Positions 1 through 9,265 of a stretch of 64,000 bases of DNA are shown piece by piece. Positions within the stretch are counted from its first letter, which is position 1. Each line of letters opens with the position of its first letter. The position numbers were made by a program, and so were the translations under genes. Location of the stretch: assembly GCA_038380795.1 (NCBI GenBank), contig CM076259.1, positions 96,769,739 to 96,833,738 on the forward strand, read 5' to 3'. The notes below the pieces were generated by a model that saw only the letters and a list, made by a program, of their open reading frames with translations, was not told the DNA's origin and did no database searches. Source of the stretch: Pyrocephalus nanus. Its lineage: Eukaryota; Chordata; Aves; Passeriformes; Tyrannidae.

Positions 1-1689
1 ATGCATTCCAAATAATATTGTGATATATGACTTGAGATATCCAAAAATGGATTAGGGAAGTTATCCTTTTATTTCAAACAAGAACAACTTCCAAGTTCCA
101 GTCTGAAAAAAAATCCCTGGAAATTTACCTTTCTCACCTTACATTGCAGGACTCCACTGGTTAAGACAAATGGGTTAAAGGCAAATTAGCTACCTGGAAT
201 AACTAAATCTCAGTACATGAGAAAATCAGAAAAATTATGACTTTTTGGCAACATAAAGGATCACGTACACACACTGACATTCTGGTACCCAGAAGATGTC
301 AAAGTCTTCCATCACTTGAAAGTTAAAAAAAGCACAGACAAGAGGAGTTGGTTTTGTGCTGTATAATGAACTTTTCAACCATAAAACTGGAGTCTGAACA
401 CATTTTCAACTAAGATATTAATCCACAGTAGTCAGTTATCAGTCACAAATCCAGTATACTTGTTCAGACAATATAAAAGGGATTTATATGTCAGTAGCCC
501 TGAGGTCTAGACTACTATTCCTACCAATCTATCATTTGTTTCAGATTATTGTAATAAGAAGAGGTTAACCCAAATGAATTAAAGTTCATATAGGAAAATT
601 TTTCTTATTTGTATAGTCCATCAACCCAGTGAGTTTATGCCTTATCATAAAGGCATTACTATGGGATTTTAAGAGAAAGAATATAAAAACATCTGCATTC
701 ACCTTGCAATGAGACCTAATCCAGCCTTGCATTTGCAGCCATAGAGACACTGCTGGTTTTGATTAAAATTTATTTCAAATTTAGGATGATGATTGTTGTG
801 TAGGAGTTTGGCACCTGTTGCACTATTCTGAAGAGGGTTATTATTCATCCTTGAAAAAAGCCAAGTATTACCTTCCATTTAACACTATATCCCCAGAAAT
901 GTCATTCGTTTCTCCTCTCAAGGTTCTAACATGAAAGCTAACAATGAAAAGTCTGTATTTTCTTTATGACATGTAAGGGCATGAAAACTTTATGAAAGTT
1001 TCTGTGGAGAAATTCTTTCCCAATGTCGTATTTTAGCCTTTTTGAAAGTGTCTGTTTATGTAAAAAAATGAGTTTTTTTTCTTATTACAAGAAACTGAGG
1101 TGTGTAACTACTAAGCTGTGGTCCACTAACAACATTTATTTTTTTTTCAGAAATGCATGTAAAAGTATTAAATAGAAAGAATTGAGAAACTTTAAGTGTT
1201 CTGAGATTTGAAAGGATTCAGTGAGTTATTCTCTGGCAATAGTACAGGATACTTGTTTGTTTCTTAGAGCCTTTGAAGTTTTCAGGCTTTAAACAGGTTA
1301 ATATTCTGTCAGTATACAACCTGAATCTTTTCTAAAACACTTTATGTTTCACACACATTCTACCAGCCAGAATAACATAATCAGTTTAAAACAGTCTTTA
1401 GTCACAGTTAGTAAAGAAAAGCAAGTCTATTTCATCTACCAAAGCCAGTACGGTTTTTCTTAAATATATTTTTCTTTTCCTAATGTTTTAATAGAAGTTG
1501 AAATTTTATTTTGGTTTTATATTCCTGAAAATACATTCACAAAAATCACTTGAATAATTCAGTCTTTACTAACAGAGAGTCAAGGCTTTGGGGAAAGATT
1601 TTAAATCTACTTAGAGATTTTGAAGGTTTTACTGGAAATTTCAGATATGCATGATTTTCAGAACATATTAAAGTTGTTTCATCATCAGT
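1..1689. other. AT-rich intergenic DNA, nothing recognised
   Basis: I see no repeat family, RNA gene or exon here. The base composition is AT-rich, with scattered runs of T or A of up to about ten bases. Open frames are short and carry no familiar motif. A 'ttcaggtgagaag' string at about 1709 looks like a splice donor, but no exon can be shown to its left. Confidence 0.6.
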
Positions 1690-2530
1690 TCCCTTTTCAC
1701 AGAAATTTTTCAGGTGAGAAGAAAAAGGGAAAGTAACAAGGAAGTGAAAAACACTGTAAATCAGACAGATTTCATTTGCAGTAGAAGTTTGGGGCAAGGA
1801 ACTAAGAAGTTGGAAAACAGGATAAGTTTCTCTGGTGGAATCAATTTATGTGATCTAAGCAGAGTGAAAGAGGACCAATCAAAGAAGAGGGTAAGAAAGC
1901 CAGTTGAAAAGAAATCATAGCCAGTGCTTAAAGAGATAAGGAGTTAAGAAAAAGCTTTTCACAAGAGGATACGAGCAACTGCCTGGCACTGTCATCTTAA
2001 ACTGGTTTCTGGCTAAGTGATGCAATGCACTGAACTTTGCTGAGAAGTATTGCAGAAGGACAAAACTGACTGGAAGAAAGAAGTGGGGAGAGCAAAAGAG
2101 TGAGAAGAATGAAAACAGGTGTAGAAAGGAGAAAAATGTAGTTCTACTGCCTAGAGAGACGAAACTGGAAAAAGGCATTAAAGACAATAGACTTCTAAAT
2201 TGTGCAACGTACATCTCCATATAATGGAAAAATTCTTTTGTTTTTTACTTGTTTAGGACACAACAGCTTTCTAGTGAAAAGTGTTCCAAAAAATCATAAA
2301 TTCCTATACACTTTGTTGCCTCACAAAAGCTTCCAGTAGTAATAATCATAAAGCTACTCTAAAACCAGCAATAGCATCTTTGTCAACCGAAGGAAAATAG
2401 ATGTAGGCCAAAGAGAAACCTAAGAGATGTTTCATTAAAGAAATGGAGAAAAAAGTAATCTGCAAGAAAGGTAGGGCAGGAAAGAAATAAAAGTTATTGC
2501 CATGTTGAGAAAGAAAGAGGTAAACACAAG
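1690..2530. other. Purine-rich (A/G-skewed) block
   Basis: On the plus strand this stretch is strongly biased to A and G, with many GAAAG, GGAGA and AAGAAG runs, especially at 1860-1920, 2040-2180 and 2400-2520. The bias produces overlapping open frames on both strands (68 codons on plus at 1714-1920, 101 on minus at 1915-2220). Their Lys/Glu/Arg-rich or Ser/Phe/Leu-rich composition simply mirrors the skew, so I do not call them genes. The block could be part of a noncoding transcript or an old decayed repeat, and nothing in it decides between these. Confidence 0.45.
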
Positions 2531-3539
2531 TCTGTCAATCTGGACTGTGAATGATAGCTATAGAAAAGACCCCATGTTTTTGACTGAGCTCATGCCACTT
2601 TGGCACACCCTTATCATATATCTCAAATATTTTTATTTTTTTCCTTAATTCTTCAGCAGCACTTTCAGTAAATGTCTTTGGAGACAAACACTTAGGCTTA
2701 TTAGTAACTGGAAGATTTTTCTTCATATGGAAATTCTTTATATATATAATTTATATAATATTTTCTGATTCCTCATTTTCCTCCATTATGTTTACTGAGT
2801 CTTTGTACCACTCAGTGTCCTTGTACTGCTTAATTTTTATTAAAAAAATTGTTTAGGTATCTTCATAAATAAGTCCTTTCTGCCCTTCATCTTTCAGTTC
2901 CAAATCAATCAAATGACTCCTAGCAAACTTGTACTTTCTGACAGTATGTTATGTAAGTTCAATGTGAAGTCAACAGCTGGGAAAAAAATTATGGTCTCTC
3001 CTGTTCTGAAATGCCCATATTCTGAATATGCCAGGATAAATATAAGATATTTTTATTAGTTAAACAGAGAATAGAAATCTTGAATTTAAACTATTTTAAC
3101 TGTAATGTTTTTAAGATAGTCCAAATTCACATCTAATATCAATGGTCATATTCTTCTATTACTGATACTTTTAAATTTTTTAAGAGATGAATATATCAAG
3201 CCAGTTGTTTTTTGACTTTTTTAAAAAATTGACGTCTTTAGTTTATGTTCCAGTTATAACTTTGATTCCTAAATTACTGCTCTGAATTGCAAAGGAAATC
3301 AGTGCAAGAATGGTACCACTAGATGTCTGGTATGAACTCATCTCTTATCTCAGATTTTCTGAGCAAGTCTGTGCCAGAAAGTGCTGTACCTAGAAGGAGG
3401 CACCTCAAATTTCATTATGTTATGGCCTGTAGAAATGGAAATCAGTTGTCCCAGTCAGGAGAAGTAAAGGTGTAACACGAAAAGTCTTCAGGATACTACC
3501 TTTTTTCCTAGGATTTTCTTTCAGAGCAGTGGGTTTCCT
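2531..3539. other. AT-rich intergenic DNA, nothing recognised
   Basis: There is AT-rich sequence with a short TA-rich patch at 2738-2762. I recognise no mobile element or exon. A minus-strand open frame of 63 codons at 2535-2726 has no known motif and is of chance length. Confidence 0.55.
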
Positions 3540-4085
3540 CTGTGTCTCCCTCACAATCTGTGGCCCTAGAACTTAATTTTCCCAGCCTTGGGTAAGAAGA
3601 GATACCCAGCTTTGGGGTATGCATTTTCAGGCTATGGGTAAATGGCCCAAACAAAATAAAAGCACCCTCTTAGCCATTATGTTTCTCTGTTGCTCTTCTA
3701 TTTTCAAACTGAGGCAGCTGTGAAGATGTCATTACCTGTCACAATCCACCCTAACATTAAAGTAAGAGCAATGGATACTGTAAGTAATACAGTTATGACA
3801 GCACAGAGCTCACTGTGCAGCAAAACCTGCCTGAGAAACCAGGTAAGGGCTCTGACAACAAAGCTGCAGTGAGACTCAAGCCATCCCAAAAAGTTCTGGG
3901 GACTGTAACCTGGCTCCACTTTATCTATCACGGCCTCAGGGCTGTACTATAGTGCCTAACCCTGCTCAAAATCTCAACTATCCTACGTGCCATAAGCTGC
4001 TGCTGCCTCACTGAATTCCTACATCACCTGAGTACTTCTCTTGCTCCAGCCAAGAACATGACAGTTGGAGATAGCAGGAAATTCA
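3540..4085. other. GC-richer unassigned block, possibly an old LTR
   Basis: This block has a higher GC content than its flanks. An AATAAA-type signal at 3654-3659 is followed within about 60 bases by a T-rich stretch, an arrangement also found around the R/U5 boundary of retroviral LTRs. I could not match it to a family or find clear TG...CA ends. Overlapping open frames of 60 codons (plus, 3690-3872) and 75 codons (minus, 3704-3931) have no recognisable domain. An old LTR, an old DNA transposon or unique sequence are all possible. Confidence 0.25.
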
Positions 4086-4659
4086 TGGCTCAGCAGCAGA
4101 AAATTTAAGTGGCTCTCAAGCACACTCATTTCACAAGTAGACATCTGAGTAGATGAACAGAACGACGAGTAAAATAGCAGTGGGGCATGGAAATATTTAA
4201 TGCCTATTTTTTTACATTGTGATAGTATATGAGTTATGTTGGCATCTTTTTTTTTCTTTTTCTAAACTAGGTCTTAGAAAGAGACAAAGCACAAACAGTG
4301 CAAAACCAAAAAAAAATTGGCCTGTAAGTCTAAAACACAGCCAGTTTTGAGTCTCTTTTTTCCTGTGCTTTGTATTCATCAGCTTTCCTTGCCTTTACAG
4401 TGTCCTTCTTAAATAATTTCCTAAAGAATTTCTTCCTCTTTAAAGGTCAGACAGCTGGGTGGCCATCAAACAGGGAACATTAGCAGAATAAACTCTCACA
4501 TGAATACATTCAAATGTCTTGTACGTGTGCAGTCAGTTCTTTCTCACAAGTAAGGTTAAAGTAAAGTAAGATTCAGGTAGAAAGATTTTATAGAAATATT
4601 ATTTATATAACATTCTATATTATTATCATTTATATATTTATATATCCTCCCACCAATAA
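4086..4659. other. AT-rich flank, nothing recognised
   Basis: The segment ends in a TA-rich low-complexity run (about 4595-4645) just upstream of the CR1 element. I see no other structure. Confidence 0.55.
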
Positions 4660-5143
4660 TACCTTTTCCCACCTGGAGCACTGCATCCTGTTCTGGGATC
4701 CCCAGCACAGGAAGGACACAGCCTGATGGAGTGGGTCCAGAGGAGGGCCACTAAGATGGTTAGAGAGATGGAGCAGCTCTCTGACACAGAAAGGCTGAGA
4801 GAATTGGGACTGCACAGCCCTGAGAAGAGAACGCTCTGTGGAAACCTTATAGCAGCCTTCCAGTACCTAAAGGAGGCCTACAAAGGAGCTGGAGAGTGAC
4901 TTTTTACAAGGGTATGTAATTGTAGGACAAGAGCTAAGGTTTAGATTAGATATTAGGAAGAAATTCTTTACTGTAAGCCTGTTGAGGCACTGGAACAGGT
5001 TGCCCAGTGTGGCAGTGTTCAAGGCCAGCCTGGATGGGGTTTTGATAAACCTGGTCTAGATGAAGTTGCCACTGCCCACATCAGAAATGTTAGAACTATA
5101 TGATCTTTAAGGTCCCTTCCAACCCAGGGGGTTCTATGATTCC
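4660..5143 (+). mobile_element. CR1 LINE, 5'-truncated, 3' end present
   Basis: This is the last ~480 bases of a chicken-repeat-1 non-LTR retrotransposon in plus orientation. It enters at 'acctggagcactgc', which corresponds to the PHLEYC-type block near the end of the CR1 reverse-transcriptase ORF. It continues through 'cagaggagggccac' and the characteristic 'ggaacaggttgcccag' block. It ends at 'cccttccaaccc' followed by a decayed ATTCTATG-type tail at about 5131-5143. The reading frame is broken by stops and indels, so it is a dead copy. Loss of the 5' part is typical of CR1 insertion, where reverse transcription starts at the 3' end and usually stops early. Substitutions in the tail suggest an old copy. 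Family assignment is firm; the subfamily is not determined. Confidence 0.93.
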
Positions 5144-7418
5144 ACAATAACTATAAATACTGCTATTAAAAGTAGAAACCAGAAACAAGATTTATTTATT
5201 TTTTTTTTAAATTCTGGCTGCCAAATCTGATGGTAAATTTGGAAAATGTTAGAAAGAGGGACAGGGGACTACATGACTGATTTCACACAACAGTAGCAGA
5301 GACAAACATTAAAGGGGACAGATCTAGAAAAAAACTGATCTGCAGGAGCAGGAGAAGTGGCAATTACTGAGTGGAGCTACCAAGGTATAAAGTAGGAACA
5401 AGCTAGCCAGCTGGGACTATACAGCTGGAACTCTCAAGAGAAAACTTTTGATGAAAGAGAGCACTGAAGAGGAAGATGATACATGTCAGTGGGGCTTAAA
5501 GGTTTATACCTCAGCATATGAGCTGTTTATATACACTTCTATTTAACAGTTTTATGTCTTAATCAAAAGGGTCACCAAAAGAATAGAACAAGAATTTTAG
5601 AAATACATCTATCCATTTAAAAACTAGCAACAACAATAATAAAATTTCCGCTGTCTTTTGGAAACACATGCTTAGGGATTTCTCTTGTACCAATCCAATA
5701 AACCAGTCTAGAAAAACAAAGCAGTAAACTTATCACAGATTATTATTAGCTTTGAAACAAGGAGGAGTAAAGCTGATAGCAAACTATTATGCATTCTTAG
5801 GAGGATGCACAATAAAAAGGAGAAAGACATGAAAAACAGATGAAAAAAATGTGGGTTTTTTCTCTGCTTCAGGGAAAATTTTTCCTACTTCACAATAAAA
5901 AACTCATTCGAGGAGAGAATACTACTTCCAATATGCTTTATTTGAGCATATTCTCATTTCATGGTAAATGAATAATGCAAAATATAAACAGGAGTATTCC
6001 CATTGCTTGTTGAAGCTGATTACTTTTTTTTTTTTTACCTTTTGCAGACATCAAGACCATTAGTCTGTAAAACTGTATCTCCTCTCCAAACTTGTTGGGG
6101 GGGGGAGTCCCATACCCATAGCACTGAGTTCTGAGTAAATTAAACCATTTCTAGCACCATCAAAAAAGCCCACATTTTATGCTTTTTACATTTCCAGCCC
6201 TGCTGAAAAACTGTAGTTCCTGACTTAAAGCCAAATCTGAACTTTTTTTTTTTTAGTAGCTGGATACCCTTGTGACTAACAACTCTGGAGTGATATTATG
6301 CTGTTCAGTGCCAAACTCCTACAGCATGCAAATAGATGTGTTTTTTATTTCCTTCAGTTTCTGTTAAACTGACGTGCATTCCACTCTCCTGACTGAGGCC
6401 TTTTAAGTGGTAATTTCTTTAACAGCAATGAAAAATCAATTAAAATAAGCTAGGAGTGGGAGATCAAACTTTCTCATCAAGTATTGCAAGCAATAAGTCA
6501 TTAAAAAGTTAATAATCCTAAATGGCATGGTATTTTGGTGACCACTGTGATATTAAGTTTAAAAATGCAATTGCATAATCTATGTTCATAGGTTAAGCTT
6601 TCATGTTGTCTCTGTCTCAGCCTAACCTTGAAACCACCTGAGAAGGCTCCAACACCACCTGCCTACCTGTCTTCCTGGGCATTGAGTAGACCTCACTGCT
6701 GAGGCAAGCTTAGTCCATTCTCCAGAAAATCCTCAGATCACTTTTACACCCAGATCCAAGGTAACATAGATACAGGACATGAAGTCACATAAGCTAAATA
6801 TCTCTTTTTCCTGCTACTTCGTGACCACTTCAAATATGCCACAACAGAGACACTGAGGAGACAAATTAATAGCAAGAAGCAACATCAAATTAATTACGGT
6901 GCTGAAAAAAAGTTTTAAATGCATTCCCACGGAAATTAAAAGGAATGAATTCCACAGATCTTAATTAACCATTCCATGATATCCAAATAAATTTAGTGTT
7001 CACTGGAACATAGGTCAGAAAAGGTCTTCAAGGGCAGCTATCAGGCATAAACATGTAGTGCTTTCAAACTAACACCCACAGAGGTCATAGAGAAAAGCGA
7101 GCCTCTTAACTTTCTGGGAAAAAGTTCCCTGTGTCTTTTTGAAGTGGGAGAATTGGCACTGGAATTTAGCCAAGGTGAAAAAGACAAGTTGTAGACCATA
7201 TAGACAGTTTCAACACTGTGATGCCTCTTTTATGAGGTCCTGTGTGGCCTGCACCTGGACATTTCTCTGAAACAAACCAAGCATAAAAAAGAGTCTTTAG
7301 GTTTGGAATTGAAAAACAGATTTCTGGAGAAACAATTAGCATACAGTTGTGTTCAATAAAGAAAGACTTCTTTGCTTATCAAAGGTATGAATATGACCAA
7401 AAAGAGCAAGTTTATAGC
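5144..7418. other. Intergenic DNA with homopolymer tracts
   Basis: No gene or repeat family is recognised. There are T-runs near 5195-5205, 6027-6038 and 6242-6254, and a G9 tract at about 6098-6106. The segment 6290-6480 contains an ATGCAAAT octamer at about 6327-6334 and AT-rich homeodomain-type strings such as 'aaatcaattaaaataag'. It has the look of slowly evolving noncoding DNA, but sequence alone cannot establish this. Confidence 0.5.
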
Positions 7419-8360
7419 TGTTGTGGTGAGTTGATCCTGGCTGGATGCCAGGTGCCCACCAAAGCCTCTCTTTTACTCCCCTTCTCAGCTGGACAGGGGA
7501 GAGAAAATAAAACAAAAGGCTCATAGGTCATGATAAGAACAAGCAGAGATCACTCACCAGTTATTGTCATGGGCAAAACAGACTCAACTTGGGAAATTAA
7601 TTTATTACAGTCAAATAAGGGTAGGATGATGAGAAATAAAACCAAATATTAAAACAACTTCCAATGACCCCTCTGTTATTCACAAATTCAATGCTATTCC
7701 CAAGTTCTCTACTTCCTCCCCCACACTGGCACAGAGGGACAGAGAACGGGGGCTGTGTTTCTGCTGATCTTTCCTCCTTCAGAGGGAGGGCTCTTCACAG
7801 TCTTCCCCTGCTCCAGTGTGGGGTGTCTCCCACAAGAAACACTCTACAAACTTCTCCAACATGAGTCATTCTCACAGAGTGCAGTTCCTCATGAACTGTT
7901 CCAACATTGGACCCTTTAATGGGGTGCATTCCTTCAGGAAGAGGTTGCTCCAGTACAGGTTCTCATAAGGTCACAGATTCTGTCAGCAAACATGCTCCAA
8001 CATGAGCTCTTCTCTCCATGGATTCACAGGTACCGCCAGGAGTCTGTTCCAGCATGATCTTGCCACGAGGTCACAAGTACATAGGTGCACATCTGTGTGT
8101 CCAGGGCTTCTACAATTTTGTAGTACTAACCCATTTAATCCAAGAACTACCTGCCCCCAGGACCTCTCCAGATCTGCCTCTGGCATGCCTCCCCAGAACT
8201 GAGTCACAGGTCTCAAGACCCCTTTCTTCCTCATCTTCCTGCTCCTCACAGCATGCATTGTCTTTGGAGATCCTCCAAGGTTCCTGGGCCTTCAAGATGG
8301 CTTTGGCTATAATGATACCTTATTACTCTGGTCCAGTCCCATATGTCCCAAACTCTCACT
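7419..8360 (+). mobile_element. Solo LTR of an avian endogenous retrovirus with internal tandem repeat
   Basis: The left end begins TGTTGTGGTGAG and runs into 'gctggatgccaggtgcccac', 'ctggacaggggagaga' and 'gatcactcacc', a signature I know from a repetitive LTR family in bird genomes. The start is fixed within about 3 bases (7419-7422). The right end is uncertain and placed near 8360 because the composition changes there; I cannot see a clean terminal CA or target-site duplication. The central part holds degenerate tandem units that begin 'ctccarcrtgg' (see the separate repeat entry). No primer-binding site, gag, pol or env lies on either side, so this is best read as a solo LTR left after recombination between two LTRs, or a truncated remnant. 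The 66-114-codon open frames inside it are by-products of its pyrimidine-rich composition. Assignment to an LTR is fairly secure; the ERV class (I suspect ERVL-like) is inference. Confidence 0.75.
7811..8095. repeat. Degenerate ~47-bp tandem repeat inside the LTR
   Basis: Units starting with variants of 'ctccarcatgg' or 'ttccarcat' begin at about 7811, 7854, 7899, 7948, 7995 and 8047. The spacings are therefore 43, 45, 49, 47 and 52 bases. Each unit pairs a CTCCAGCGTGG-like head with a CACRGGGT-like body, both decayed by CpG loss. The array was probably built into the ancestral LTR U3 region rather than arising after insertion. It may have been a reiterated enhancer, but no specific binding protein can be named. 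Confidence 0.65.
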
Positions 8361-9214
8361 AGAGTCTTTTCCCTTGAAAAGAACATTAAACAAAAACTGA
8401 AGGATTTAGAAAATTTTATATGAAGTATGAGAACAGTTTGGTAACAGCGAAGTGCAGTTATAAAGTATTAGAAAATATATGGCCATACTAAAAATCCATA
8501 TTTGATACAAATCTTAAGAATTCTAGGGCATCAGTATAACTCCATATTATGAGCTTTCACGGACATTTATAATGTTAGAAGTCATCAACATTTTAAAAAT
8601 AATAGGGTTTTTTATCCTAAAGTACAACAGATGAATGGAATAAGACATGCACCTTTTTTTTTTAAAAAACACTGAAAGGTTTTATTTTCAGAAATGCAGA
8701 CATTATTAATCTTTATTGTTACCAGGAGTGATCTGTACATGATCAAAACTACTGGCATGCTGTTCCACATTTTGAAGGGAAAAAAATTAGGACGTTCATA
8801 GAATTTCGGTGGGAACATGCATTCTCTAAGCATCTTGTAAAAGGCAACACTCAAGCATGTGAATTTGGTGGGACAAAGGTTGAGTTCATCATTAGATCTG
8901 AATGAAAATTATTAATGAAAGTATAGCTTTCTGGATAATTTGGAACCTTTCAGGGACATATTTTACACTGTGCATGAATTTAATATCTCTAAACTTTAAG
9001 ACCAGATTTATTCTGTTGAGGAATTAATGAAATTATAATGTGAAGAAGTATCATTCATAGCCTTTCCAAAATTACTATACCTATTTGGAGTCACTTAGAA
9101 TTTTGTGTACTAGAATAAGCTCCTTGGATAAAGATTAGTAAATGTCATGCAAGAGAAATATCCAAGGCATGCATGGGCATCATTCAAGTGATTCTACTGA
9201 TAATCACCTGGATG
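8361..9214. other. AT-rich intergenic DNA, nothing recognised
   Basis: No repeat family or exon is visible. The minus-strand open frame at 8612-8854 (80 codons) has no recognisable motif. Confidence 0.55.
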
Positions 9215-9265
9215 AAAAAAAAAGAAAAAAAAAAAAAAGAAAAAAAAAAGAAAAAAAAAAAAAAG
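9215..9265. repeat. Patterned A-tract (A9-G-A14-G-A10-G-A14-G)
   Basis: There are 51 bases of almost pure adenine interrupted by single G residues at 9224, 9239, 9250 and 9265. The A14-G-A10-G arrangement followed by A14-G suggests duplication of a ~26-base unit by slippage. No LINE body is recognisable directly upstream, so its origin as a retroposon tail is unproven. Confidence 0.85.

Noticed and set aside
7419..8360. A full endogenous provirus
   Set aside because: Only one LTR is present. No gag, pol or env sequence, primer-binding site or second LTR lies within reach on either side.
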